Shown piece by piece: positions 1 through 11,050 of a stretch of DNA of 64,000 nt. Both the position numbers and the translations under genes were made by a program. The notes beneath the pieces are model-generated. The model did no database searches. It saw nothing but the letters and a program-made list of their open reading frames with translations, and was not told where the DNA came from. Source of the stretch: Macrolepiota albuminosa (taxonomy: Eukaryota > Basidiomycota > Agaricomycetes > Agaricales > Agaricaceae). The DNA is taken from the NCBI GenBank assembly GCA_027475525.1, contig JAMWFC010000117.1, forward strand, positions 3,458,183 to 3,522,182. Direction: 5' to 3'. How positions within the stretch are numbered: the first letter of the stretch is position 1; each line of letters starts with the position of its first letter.

Positions 1-1552
1 GGCTATGGACAGTTCTACAGGCGAAAGTGTGGCCAGACGATGGACCCGGAGGAAAGGCAGAGAGGGTAAAGAGGCGGATGGAGAACAGGCAGCGGATAAA
101 AGATAGGAACTTCATGTCTACTCAATGATTTTCGGAGGCTTTAGCTATCTTACGTTTTAGTGAGTGGACCGTATTCTTTCTATCCGCTTCGACATTGATG
201 TATTTCCTTCGCCACTGATAGGATAATGTTTTCTTATCTCTATCATCCCTGAAACAAAGATTTTCTTTTGAACTACAGCCGAGATACATAGGAAGAAGTG
301 AATGAAGTGCCTGTACGAGTATGGACCGAATCGCTTTACATCCTGCGTGGCTTGAACAACGAATCAACTTTTGCCTTTAAATCAGATTCATGACGAGATA
401 CTGTCGAGTGCCCTTCCTAATATGTATCTCAGGAACTTCCTGGGCATACCGACTCTTTATTCCAGCGAGCTTTCATACCAAACGTCTGGAAGAAGCTGCT
501 TTACAAATATCATGTAGAGCTTCTTGACAAAATTATCCTCCTGGTACAGTTTTGACGGCTCTATGCATTCAATCTACTGCTGGAGTCCGTGTTTAACATT
601 GATGGCGTGCCCCTCTGAGGTTGGCTCAATTGAACAACTGATACGTCGACGTGACCTTACTTGACGTGAGTCCCATCGTAAGGACATTTAACACCTCTCA
701 TGTTTTGCTCAGTGGGATAAAAGGATTCCTCGACGTACGGGTAACCTGTCCTGTTTGAACACATTTCTCATTAAATCTTATGGTACTTGATGTTCCTCCC
801 CCATCATATTGTCTCTTGACTAAGAAAAATTTCTGTCATTCCCTTCTTTAATGGTCCCAACCGAGCAGTGATCTATCAGAATAGACAACAGCTCAGGTTT
901 TGGACCTGAAATATAAACATGCTCTTGGATACTCCCTTCACTCCTCCAGCCTAACATAATTTTGCCTTTCAAGTCATAAACACTGGTTGTTCTTTACTCC
1001 AAAGACTGCAGATTCATGATCCTGGTTACGAAAAAACCTCTACTGAATATGACTGCGAGGACAGCTGGATAAGGAGATTTTTATTTTGGCGTTCCAAAGC
1101 TTCCTGATGCCATTACTCCAGCTTCTCGTCAGTTAAATAGATTCTCTGGCTAACCAAGGAGATGTGTTACTGTATGGCTACAAGAGGGAACGACAGAGGG
1201 GTTGTTGTATTCAGGCATATCTGCGGAAAGGGCTGGTATGAATGTAGGTGACAAGGCTACTGTCCTAAACGACAGCTGTAATGATCTATAACTAGCTTGT
1301 TGTCACTCATATATCTTCGAGTGATAAACCCAAAATCTAGCTGAAATGGAGCAAAATCAGCCCTTGGTGGTATAGGACAGGTTTGCTGCCGGCAGACATG
1401 TCTGAATGAGTTTTGTGCCCTGATACACACTACTATCACAGATCATTTTTGAATAGTTTGTGGGGCACGGAAATTGTACCGAAAGAGGGACCTGTTCCGA
1501 CCTTATGATTTAACAGATTGTCATACATATGGATACATGCCTTTCGGAAGGT
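1..1552. other. gene-poor left flank
   Basis: I see no convincing gene here. Open frames are short and none shows a recognisable domain or a plausible chain of exons. The stretch ends where the left 97-bp repeat of the retrotransposon begins. It may contain decayed gene fragments, but none is clear enough to name. Confidence 0.5.
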
Positions 1553-1649
1553 TCGTTCGAACAGAATTCTTGCCTTGCGGTTCATTCCGCGAGACGGTCT
1601 TTTATTTACTGCCTTCGTAGTTGCAGTTTTATTCGTATCGTACTGTACT
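1553..1649 (+). repeat. left 97-bp direct repeat of the retrotransposon (A1)
   Basis: These 97 bases recur without mismatch at 7453-7549, 5,900 bp downstream. Similarity stops abruptly on both sides. It lies just upstream of gag and probably includes promoter and 5' untranslated sequence of the element. Confidence 0.9.
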
Positions 1650-1788
1650 TGCATTACTCGCATAGGCACTCTCTCTGTTCAATTCGTTTTCGTTCCCCCC
1701 GCAGCTACTCGTGTCCGGTTGCTTGCCCTGTTGTTTTTCTCCCTTCTCGACTTTCACGTTTTTCCCCCCTTTCGTCGGTTTTCTTGTC

Positions 1789-3880
1789 ATGTCTAACCCT
1801 TCCACTTCCAGGACACGCGGGGGGAGGTCGGGCCCGGCTTCTGCAGCTCGTACCCTTAAGCCCTCCTCTGTGATTCCGCGTGAGGTATCCCAGCCAGTTG
1901 ACTCGCCGGCTCCTTTGGAGTCGGCGGGTGCTGTTGCTGACAGCGCTGCGACGGACCACGATGGTCCTGCGCCGGACACGGGCCTGGGCTCCCGGAGGGA
2001 GAGATCTCCTTCGCCCTTGTTTGCGCCTGCTGTCCCTCCTTCGAAGCGCGCGAAGCGCCGCGCATCGCGTGACGCGGACGATGAGGTGGAAATTATTGTG
2101 TCGCCTTCGGCGGCCGACGCATATATGCGCGACTCCGTTCCTGTTTTCGTCGAAAGTGGCACAGTTCGCACCCCTGGGCCTGCCCCTCGTGAACGCGCCC
2201 CCTCCCCAGGCGATGTCTTGTCTGCCGGGGATGACGTTTATCGGCAACCGTCCCCTGGTTTGGGGGCACCCCCCGCCGCCGATTCAGATGAGCAATGTGT
2301 AATTACTCTGACAGACTCGGGGTTGTTGCAGCTTTTCCGTGCACATGGTCTTGACTTCAATCGCAGAGGTATGTTCCTGCATCCTTCGTATTTTTGCCCC
2401 ATGTATGCGCCGTTTTGTGGCTGAAGGTGTCAGCGCTGCGTGCCATTGTGACTTTGTTGGCCTGCTGGCACAGCTTTTCCTTGCCTATTGGGCGGGGACT
2501 TTGCTTGCTCTATGTTTCCGGAGGGTCGCACATTTTGTCATGCTTGCCCTGTAACACGTGTGCTTTTCGATGCCTACTTTTGTCTTACTTGCCCTGCGCC
2601 TTCGTGCGCACTTGCACTTCGATGCCTTTTCCGATAATCTTGTGGGTTAACTTGGGGGCGACGTTATAGTTGTAGTAGCCTTTCTTTTGTGGCTTGTTTT
2701 GGATGGTTTTTTGACATTGTGTTTTGGCCGTGTATGCGCCGACGATGCTGATTCATCCCTTGTAGTTTTGCTGCAGCATTTACATGTCGTGCATGATCGT
2801 CTAAGCAATGGTACTGCCCCTCCCACGTTTCCGTTCGCAGACAATAATCTGCCTGCTGATCCTGCTTCGAGCGCCATGCCGGCGAGCTCTGTTCCGGCGG
2901 CTTCACATGCTCCCGTTGAGCAGGTGTTGCCCAATAGGCGGGCTCCAGGCCTGCTGGTGGGAAATTCCGGACATCTTGCGCCGCCTATCTCCCCTCCGCC
3001 CACTGTCCCTTCTCGCATGCTGCATGGTCTGCCTCCCCAGGTAGGCCGTCTATTGTCATCAGCGGACAAGGTGTATCCCCATAAAGTTGTGAAAGCCTTG
3101 GAGCAGGGAATGTTCGAGTATATTCCTCTTGATCTCTTGACGGATGACGCGTGTCGGCGCGCTGCTCGTGAACCGCCTCCACCGGAGTCATCCTTCGTTA
3201 TTGCGAACGGAAAGCTTCGGCTTCCTGGTGCCTTGTTCGATACTTCGCATGAGTCCAGGTTGACCTTTGATGAGTGGTCAGCTGCTTCGGACAACCTTGT
3301 AGGCACAATGCGTGTCCATTTACGCGCTGACTCGGATGAGGGCTCAGGGGGCCATGTCGCCAATGCCATTGCCGATTCGTTTGCTGCTCACTTTCGACGA
3401 CTGAAATCGCGCCCAAACGCCCATTTGGATTTTGGCTTGATCTTGGATTACGATCAGCGTTTGCGTGCATTGTATTTACGTGAATCCCATTCCTTTCGGA
3501 TGGACACGTTCCAACTGGATATTTGGCAGGAATGTGTGGCTACGTTACATGCCAGTAGGGTCAAAACCTTGGACGGTAGGCTCGCAGAAATGGAGTCCTT
3601 TCTTGCGCGTGGGAAATCCTCCACGTCCAAGTCTTGCGACGCAGCGCCGCGCTCCAAATGTTTGTCTTGTGGGTCCCTCGACCACAAGCTCTTGGCCTGC
3701 CGTACGCTCCCGCGGTTTCTCAAACGGGAGGGATGCTCATACCGAGCTCCAACCGGAGGCTCGGTCTGCTTCGCCTTCAACGGATTCTCTTCCTGTGATC
3801 GAGGCACCAAGTGCGTGCATGCCCATGTTTGCTCCCTGTGCGGCAATACAGGCCATGGGCCTCAGGCCTGTTCCGCTTGA
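1789..3880 (+). CDS. gag-like protein of the retrotransposon, probably spliced
   Basis: This is the presumed nucleocapsid ORF. The first part (1789-2368) begins MSNPSTSRTRGG and is rich in Pro, Ser and charged residues. A GTATGT donor at 2369 and a TAG acceptor ending at 2765 join it in phase to the second part (2766-3880), giving 564 codons plus stop. The C-terminus has a CCHC knuckle (CLSCGSLDHKLLAC), a CCCH-type cluster (C-x8-C-x5-C-x3-H) and a second CCHC knuckle (CSLCGNTGHGPQAC), which suit nucleic-acid binding. Without splicing, the 1789-2424 frame ends early and the downstream frame would start near 2687. The intron is inferred from splice signals and phase only. The 3' end overlaps the pol frame. 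Confidence 0.7.
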
Positions 3881-5534
3881 ACGCGTCTTTCCTGTTTCCA
3901 CGCCTCTGATTGCCAATCGTTGGGAAAATGCCTTGCGTGCGGCTGGGTTGTTGGATCGCTTCGTGGAGGTGCCGAAAGGCCTTCGCACTGGTTTTGATAT
4001 CGGCATTGATTCTTTGTTTCTTTCTCACTCTTTTTCTCCCCGTAATCACTATAGAACTGTTGAGGCTCATGACTTCGTTATCTCCAAGTATAGCTCCGAG
4101 GTAGCCCTCAGCAGGGTCTCACCTGGCTTTGACCCCGTTTTTGTAGCAAATTTCTTCGGTCCTTTCAGAACGGCTCCTCTGAACGTCATCTCAAATTCCT
4201 CCGGAAAGTTACGTGTTACTCTAGACTTGTCCTTCCCTCGCAATGATCCCGACTGCCCCTTCATAAATTCCTTTATTAACTCGGATGATTTTCCTTGCGA
4301 TTGGGGGACCTTCGCAGCCTGTTGGTTGCTTGTCGCAAACTCCCCATTGGGTACTGAAGTCGCCGTCTTCAATGTTGACTCCGCTTTCCGAAACATTCCC
4401 ACTCACCCTCAGGATTGGTTGAAACTGGCTGTCTCCATCGACGGCATGATTCATTTTGATTTCCGCTTGAATTTTGGCGCAGCCTCATCTCCTGGCGTCT
4501 TCGGTCACGTTGCTGATGCAATCGTCGCAATATACTATCATCGAGGAGTAGATGATGTTCTCAAGTGGGTTGATGATTTTATTTTCTTCCGCTATCCCCA
4601 GTTTCAAGACGCAGCTCCCGTGTATTCCTACAACGAAACTCTCATTTGCGACGTGGCAGACGATCTCGGTTGGCCATGGTCCCCGGATAAGTGTTCGCCT
4701 TTTGCATCCACCTTTATGTATATCGGATTCTTGTGGTCACTTGAGGCCAAAACGGTGGAGTTGCCCGATAAAAAACGCGCTAAATACCTTGCAAAGCTAC
4801 GTGAATGGTCTCACTCTTCAAAAGTTTCCCTTAAGACGACAGAATCCCTCATCGGTACTTTAAATCATGTTTGTCTTGTTCTGCCTAATGGCCGCTCGCA
4901 CCTCCCTTCTCTCTTCGCTTTCCGTGCTCGTTTTCCCACAAATTGCAGTCGTTTCGTTTCTCTTTTTCCTTCCAACGCTGCCATGGAAGATATAATCTGG
5001 TGGAAGGACACCCTGGAACATGGTTGGTGCGGTTCCCACGTAATCCGACCCCCAGACCCTATTGGTCTCGATGTTTACGTCGACGCATCTACGACATGGA
5101 GCATTGGTTTTGTTGCCGGCGATAAGTGGTTAGCTTGGGAATTATGCCCAGGTTGGAAGTCGGACGGTCGTGATATTGGATGGGCGGAAATGGTCGTGGT
5201 TGACCTATCTGTACGGGCTCTCGTCACTGCTGGTTTCCACAATTGTCACATCATCCTCAAATCCGATAACTCGGGCATTGTGGGGGCATTGGCTGCCGGC
5301 AGATCTAGGAGTGCGCAACAGAATGCCATTCTTCGTCGCATCACCGACACCTTCCAATCAAATTCGATCTGGCTCACCATAACATGGGTACCTTTGGCGG
5401 CTAACAAAGCTGACGCTCCATCTCGTGGAGTTTTTCCCTCGAAATGCATGTTGTTTCCTTTCCCACCCCGCGTTCCTCCCTATTTGACGCCCTTTGTCCA
5501 TGGCTCGGCAAAGCATTCTCGACTTGTCGATTGA
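3465..5534 (+). CDS. reverse transcriptase-RNase H polyprotein of the retrotransposon
   Basis: This open frame of 689 codons is intact. Reverse transcriptase motifs appear in order: LRVTLDLSFPRND, then VFNVDSAFRNIP (catalytic Asp), LNFGAASSPGVFG, and KWVDDFIFF, where VDD replaces the usual Y-x-DD. RNase H follows, with DVYVDASTTWSIGF (first Asp), a Glu in GWAEMVVVDL, an Asp in LKSDNSG and a final Asp in NKADAPSRG. No protease or integrase core is present. Real translation probably starts nearer 3800-3900, because up to 3880 this frame overlaps gag in the +1 frame. It could be expressed by frameshifting or re-initiation. The recombinase ORF lies about 0.28 kb downstream. Confidence 0.88.
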   Translation: MHCIYVNPIPFGWTRSNWIFGRNVWLRYMPVGSKPWTVGSQKWSPFLRVGNPPRPSLATQRRAPNVCLVGPSTTSSWPAVRSRGFSNGRDAHTELQPEARSASPSTDSLPVIEAPSACMPMFAPCAAIQAMGLRPVPLERVFPVSTPLIANRWENALRAAGLLDRFVEVPKGLRTGFDIGIDSLFLSHSFSPRNHYRTVEAHDFVISKYSSEVALSRVSPGFDPVFVANFFGPFRTAPLNVISNSSGKLRVTLDLSFPRNDPDCPFINSFINSDDFPCDWGTFAACWLLVANSPLGTEVAVFNVDSAFRNIPTHPQDWLKLAVSIDGMIHFDFRLNFGAASSPGVFGHVADAIVAIYYHRGVDDVLKWVDDFIFFRYPQFQDAAPVYSYNETLICDVADDLGWPWSPDKCSPFASTFMYIGFLWSLEAKTVELPDKKRAKYLAKLREWSHSSKVSLKTTESLIGTLNHVCLVLPNGRSHLPSLFAFRARFPTNCSRFVSLFPSNAAMEDIIWWKDTLEHGWCGSHVIRPPDPIGLDVYVDASTTWSIGFVAGDKWLAWELCPGWKSDGRDIGWAEMVVVDLSVRALVTAGFHNCHIILKSDNSGIVGALAAGRSRSAQQNAILRRITDTFQSNSIWLTITWVPLAANKADAPSRGVFPSKCMLFPFPPRVPPYLTPFVHGSAKHSRLVD

Positions 5535-5811
5535 TCGCACTCCCTTTGTCTCACTGTCGGGTGTCTGAATATCTGGACAGTCCTTACAACCTTTTCCGTG
5601 TCTTTGGTCCTTAGCAAACTTTAGTATTGCATTCATACGCGTCCACAAAGTCTTCTACGTGTAATAATAGTTTTTGTTAACAGCATTTGCAGTTGTATGC
5701 GTCCTCGCTGTTTTATAATATAATAATAGACAGATTTGTCAATGTTTACGATGAAAGCAGGTTTGCGAGGTGATTTAGGAATGACTTAAGTTGAACGCCT
5801 CTACCCTACAA

Positions 5812-7049
5812 ATGCCCATTTACCTGTCCTTGCTGCCAAAAGATACAGCGATCTCCTCTTCAAGTATTCTTCTTCCCACAAATCACCTGGTCTCTGCTTC
5901 TGTGACACATGCTCGCAACACGGGTCGCTCTCAAAACGCAGTGCATTCAATGACGAACCCTCAGGTTTCGAGCACGGGTGATGAATTGCGTGCAATATCA
6001 AGAAGGGCGATTGTGGATAGAGTTATTGCACACTCGTGGGCCCCGTCCACAGCTAAGAGATACTCATCAGCCATAGCGGATTTCGTCAAGTTTTGCAACC
6101 TTCACGACATCCCACGCAATTCCATTTGGCCGGCTTCAGATGATTTACTCTGCTTCTATGCAGCTTCGATGGCCGGAACGGTTGCGGGTAGCACCGTCTT
6201 AAATAAAATCTCTGGTTTGCGCTCCTTTCACATTCAGCACGGCATGCCTTGGGAAGACTCTATGAGACTTAGACATACTGTAAAGGGGGTTGAAAATCTC
6301 CGGCCAGAATCTTCCTTCCAAAAGGAGCGACCTCCCGTGACCTTGGAGATCCTGCAGGCCATTAAGGCGAACCTTGAGTTGTCTAATCCGCGTGATGCTT
6401 GTATCTGGGCGATGGCTACTACCGCATTCTGGGGCCAGATCCGTATGGGTGAATGTCTTCCCACGCGGGAACAAAACTTCGATCCAACCATTCTGCCGGC
6501 ATGGTGCAACTTCGGTACACCTAACGACACAGGTACTAGATCTTTGTTTCTACCGTGGACAAAAAAGGCTGGTAGGAAGGGCGAAACGGTGGTCATTACA
6601 TGTCAAGCCAATGGTTGTGATCCTATAGCGGCACTCACTAACCACACTCGTGTGAATAAGGTTACTTCGGATATGCCCATTTGCTGCTACTCCAACGGAA
6701 AAGGACACGTCGTTGCGCTGACCACGTGCAAATTACTCCTGGTTATCAACCCAATTTTGGAACGTCACTCTTTACCAACCGTCAGTGGGCACTGTCTTCG
6801 CATTGGAGGAACGACGGCCTTGCTGCTTAAATTTTGGAACGTCACTCTTTACCAACCGTCAGTGGGCACTGTCTTCGCATTGGAGGAACGACGGCCTTGC
6901 TGCTTAAAGGAGTACCGCCTGACGTTGTCAAGGCCATGGGTCGTTGGACTTCTGACGCCTTTCTACAATATTGGCGGAATTTGCAACTGATTGCTCCAAT
7001 CTATGTGGAACTGCTTCATCCTGTAATGTCGTATCTGGACAGACAATAG
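5812..7049 (+). pseudogene. tyrosine recombinase of the retrotransposon, frame broken by a 77-bp tandem duplication
   Basis: Tyrosine-recombinase family protein expected to integrate the circular element DNA. The N-terminal SAM-like core-binding region begins around HSWAPSTAKRYSSAIADF. The catalytic region shows the first Arg in WGQIRMGE, the H-x-x-R box in HCLRIGG, and the tyrosine nucleophile in SDAFLQYWR. The assembled sequence carries a 77-bp tandem duplication (6753-6908) across the H-x-x-R box. Since 77 is not a multiple of three, the second copy is out of frame and the Tyr is separated from the rest. Removing one copy leaves an uninterrupted 386-codon frame from ATG 5812 to the stop at 7049. 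The break is therefore probably an assembly artefact rather than decay. Confidence 0.85.
6753..6908. repeat. exact 77-bp tandem duplication 1
   Basis: Positions 6753-6831 are repeated at 6830-6908 without mismatch, a period of 77. It lies inside the recombinase ORF and shifts its frame. First of 15 such duplications in this window. Confidence 0.97.
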
Positions 7050-7452
7050 TCTTCGGCGGGGGATTCATCAACTGCGTCCTGAGCTACCTTCGTCTCCCGG
7101 GGTGGGGTCAGTTTTCCTTGCACTGACTTGTGGATGTATCCCAGTCCTTCTGCTTGAGTGTACTCCCCCTCGTTTCGACTCCTATTTCTAGGTGGAATAC
7201 CCTTCAAGCAGTGAGACTCTCGCCCATCGTAGGGACATCGTGTTCAGGAAGTTTAGAGCTTCGCCTTATACCTTATCCTAGTTTACCTCTGTAGTTTCTT
7301 ATCATTATTGCCATGCGCTCAGTTTTAGGCCACGCCCGGAACTAACGCGAAATAGCACCCTTCCAAATGGAGGCACGTCATGCAGGAGGGGTGTATTTTG
7401 ACGTGTGACCTTAGCGTGACCGCAAGTCGTTTGTCTCTCTCCCTCTAATTAG

Positions 7453-7549
7453 TCGTTCGAACAGAATTCTTGCCTTGCGGTTCATTCCGCGAGACGGTCT
7501 TTTATTTACTGCCTTCGTAGTTGCAGTTTTATTCGTATCGTACTGTACT
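7453..7549 (+). repeat. right 97-bp direct repeat of the retrotransposon (A2)
   Basis: Identical to 1553-1649. It follows about 400 bp of non-coding sequence after the recombinase stop. The non-element flank starts immediately downstream. Confidence 0.9.
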
Positions 7550-7888
7550 AGTTTTTATACCTATAAATTCTGGCGTACGTGGCTCACCAGTGTTGAACGA
7601 CAAGGCATTCACTTTCATTTATCTAGATAATCCAACGACTCTATAAAGGACCTCTAATGTAACCTATCGTAATCCATGGATTACGACTTTCACCGAATGC
7701 TATGGGTTACGACATATTTCCGCCTATCGCGTATCCTCTACAAAGAATCCACAATCAATCCCGAAAATCACGCACGGGACCGGGGCTGATCACCTGATTG
7801 ATTAAAATCCCACAATCTTTGCTACAAGTTTATCGCTCCACCTCTGCCTCCTTTGTGATCACTTTCGTATACTTACTTCCTCGGATCT

Positions 7889-10474
7889 ATGTCTTCTACC
7901 ACTAGCAACACTCTGAATCGGAAGTCGTCGCTTGGAACTAAAGAGAGAAGTGGCAAGCACCGTATGGGAGGCAATCGTGGCCGAGGCGGACGTCCAAGTG
8001 GCAAGACATCTGCAGCCGCGCCACTCTCAGACCTTGAAACAAAGGGGAAAGAACCAAAGAAATCTTCAGAAGAGGATATTGAGGCTAGTGAGGACACGGA
8101 CGTATGCTGGATCTGTGCAGAACCTGTCAAGTACTACTCCGTCTCGGAATGTAATCACCGCACCTGCCATGTCTGTGCACTACGTCTTAGAGCACTTTAC
8201 AAAAAACTAGATTGTACTTTTTGCAAGGTCGGATATCTACTTCTTTCGACAAGCTGATATCATATCGTGATATATAATTTCCAGGAACCTCAGCCAACCG
8301 TGATGTTTACCGCCTCCGCCAAAGAGCCTTTCTCATCGTATACTCCTGATTCAGTAATCTTCAAGGACATCAAGCTTTTGATTTCTTTTGAGACACAAGA
8401 AATGATGGAAGAAACGTTGTTACTCCTTCGATTCAACTGTCCTGACTCTGATTGTCCTTATATTGGGAGTGGGTGGGGCGATCTCAAACTACACGTACGA
8501 GCCACTCATGGAAAGCTCATGTGGTTAGTAGTATTCTTATCTATGTCTTGGGTAACTTTAAACGGGCTTTTGCGATAGTGATCTGTGTATAAGGTCAAAA
8601 AAGGTCTTCGCCCATGAACATGCTTTGTATCCACCTAACATTCTCCCTCTGCATCTTCCCTCAATGTATCACCGTCCATATGGAAAATCGATAGCAAAAG
8701 AACAAATTGATGGCGGGATTCACCCACTTTGTGAATTTTGCCGCGAATGTTTCTTCAGCGATGACGAATTGTACTCTCACATGAGGGAAAGGCACGAAGA
8801 ATGCTTCATCTGCAAGCGAAATGGTATCAGAGATCAATAGTGAGCAATACCTTTGACTGCCCGAAAATCTCGGCCTGACTTGTCGCTCAAGCTTTCAGAA
8901 CTATGAAAGCCTGGTAGGACATTTCCGCGCCTCACAACTCTTGGAGTATAGCTCAAGAATGTATAGGAAAATCATTTCCACACGGCACACCATCCGTGCA
9001 ATCAATCTCAATGCCTTGCACGAAAATTTGTCGTGTTTAATACTCCACTCGATCTTCAGGCGCACATGGTAGAAGAACATGGTAGCGATATGTCTTCGCG
9101 CGTAAAAAAGGATGCACGACGTGTACAAGCGGACTTCGAGTTCGAGGAAGTAGGACGTCGTGGACGCCGGGATCGCGGTAGTCATAGGGACCGCGAAACT
9201 GAGCCTCCACCGCATCATAGACAAGGACAGCAGGATCCAGGGCCCTCTTCGACGCCCACCGTCCTCAAGCCCCCGGGACCGGGACGCCGCAGGGAGGGTT
9301 TTGGTGCCAACTTGACTTCTGAAGGGGCGAGTAGTGGCACACCTAACCCAAGCCGCCCACCTTCTCCACCTCGTGGTGATTTAGATCCTGCGGTGTTAGA
9401 GTAAGTGTCCAAGAGCTGAGAATGAGAGGTTTGGTTTGACGGTGCCTCTACTCTTGTAGGAAACATGAAATGTTCGTTGGACGATTGCAATCCCTTGTGG
9501 CGAACCCAACGACTGCAGTTCCTGTGGCCAAGGCCGCTATTCGAGGCTACCGTGCCTCTGAATCCAGTGCCAAGGATCTCATATCAACAATATGGAACGT
9601 CCTTGATCAAAACTTGGAACATACTGCTAGTATAATCAACGCCTTCGTCGATCTTCTCGATCAAGAAGAAAAGAAACAAGATCTTTTAAGCTCTTGGAAG
9701 GGTTTTGAGATTGAGGTTAGTTGCTCGCTGCCAGACTCTTAATAAAGACAAGCTCATACAATGTATATTCCTCAGCAACGTCGTCAATTTCCTGATTTGT
9801 GTCCGACTGCAATCGCACCTTCAGGAACTGCTGGATACGCAGCGATCACTACTGGACGAGTCTTGAATGCTAAGCACGCTACTGCCACGCGCTCTGCTCA
9901 ACGTTCCTCTCGACAAGTCTGGGACCGTGTTGCCCAAGCTGCCAACGCAACCAAACCCGTTGATCGATTCCCTGTCCTGTCTTCGTCGACCGCCGTTCCC
10001 TCCGCTGCCCCTGCGCACCGACAAAATCAGCGTACAACAGCCTGGTCAGCAAACGGCAATAGCAATCCTAATTCGAGCTCTAGTTCACACCCAATGTTCA
10101 TGCCTACACCAGCTCAAGCGTCTTCGTCTCACATTACGGTCATTCCTGATCCTCGTTCGTCGAGACCACCATCAGGACGAAATACACCTCAGGCTCCACC
10201 GCCTAAGCTTTCAAATGCGTTGTTCCCAGAATTACCCTCTTCCGCTCCAGCAAGACCTAAAGCGCCTGTAAAGGGAAACGTCTCGCTGCAGAATATCCTT
10301 GGTAACCCGACGCCACCAGCGGTATCGGCTTGGGGTGGTGGGCTTAGTTCTTCCACTGCAGTCGGGGAAGGTGGGGGTGTTAGTCACAACGACGCACCAA
10401 GTAGTGGCAAAGGAAAGAAGGGGAAAGGAAAACAGAAACAGACATTGTTCACGTTGGGTTCATTCCCATCTTAG
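7889..10474 (+). CDS. HEL2: HEL2/ZNF598-type RING E3 ubiquitin ligase
   Basis: Ribosome-associated E3 ligase that senses collided ribosomes and ubiquitinates small-subunit proteins to start ribosome quality control (known for the family). Seven exons: 7889-8227, 8285-8523, 8579-8839, 8892-8913, 8967-9400, 9460-9715 and 9776-10474, giving 749 aa. An N-terminal RING is visible (CWICAEPVKYYSVSECNHRT, then CHVCALR and CTFCK). After it come C2H2/Cys-rich fingers (NCPDSDCPYIG with HVRATH; CDLC; CEFCRECFFSDDELYSHMR; CFICKR). A basic, Pro-rich middle and a Ser/Pro-rich tail ending in a Lys-rich run (GKGKKGKGKQKQ) complete it. Exon 4 is only 22 nt. The next gene is convergent. Confidence 0.93.
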
Positions 10475-11050
10475 ACAGGGTTTATGCAAGTTCCATCATG
10501 CGAAGTCTCACCGAAGCAGCAATCTTGAATGCTTCGGATTTATGGATTTACCTCAGCTAGGGCTTAAAATTGGGTTCATGAGCCCTGACGTACGATAATG
10601 GATCGCTTGGGTATAAAACTAATGGTTGTGAAAGCAAGTACATCATCTTCACACCCGATGCCTCCCAGAAAACGTCCAAAATTCAATCACATTTTTTGCT
10701 TATCTACGTGTGTCCATGTTGAGAAGTCATGTCACTGAATTGATGACGTCTATTTTGCTTATTGTAGTAACGACAGCGAAAGATCTATCTGAGAAACGGA
10801 AACAGTGGATGCAAGCCTAAATATAGTATATTAACAGTGTAGACATAAGTGATATTTGTATACATCATAACGAAGACAGCAAAAAGTCATTAAAGGGTCC
10901 GAAAGCGCCACAAATGGATTACCAAAAAGACTAGAGGGTTAATACTTCAGTACTTCCTGAGAACATTGTTCAAAAAAAGCATGAATCCATGATAGATAAC
11001 AACAGTAGACCTCGACAATCTCGACAAGCACAGATGAAAGGGTAGCCAAT
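10475..11050. other. intergenic, convergent 3' ends
   Basis: Lies between the stop of HEL2 and the stop of the minus-strand membrane-protein gene. It is AT-rich and I see no gene. It probably holds both 3' untranslated regions. Confidence 0.6.

Larger units (their letters stand above)
1553..7549 (+). mobile_element. tyrosine-recombinase retrotransposon (DIRS order, Ngaro/PAT-like)
   Basis: A roughly 6.0-kb element read left to right. It carries a gag-like ORF with zinc knuckles, a reverse transcriptase-RNase H ORF, and a tyrosine recombinase ORF in place of a DDE integrase. No aspartic protease and no methyltransferase domain was seen. The ends are marked by two identical 97-bp direct repeats, at 1553-1649 and 7453-7549. 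Direct rather than inverted repeats fit the split-direct-repeat arrangement of Ngaro/PAT-type elements better than the inverted ends of DIRS1. The internal B1/B2 pair expected for that arrangement was not found, so the exact outer limits and subgroup are uncertain. Identical repeats suggest recent insertion. As assembled, the recombinase frame is broken by a 77-bp tandem duplication. Confidence 0.85.

Noticed and set aside
1629..2247. Two 180-codon minus-strand frames opposite the retrotransposon gag
   Set aside because: They are mirror frames of a GC-rich gag region with no domain or splice logic, and the plus strand has the coherent gag.
1553..7549. LTR retrotransposon of the Gypsy or Copia type
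   Set aside because: There is no DDE integrase or aspartic protease, the terminal repeats are only 97 bp, and a tyrosine recombinase is present.
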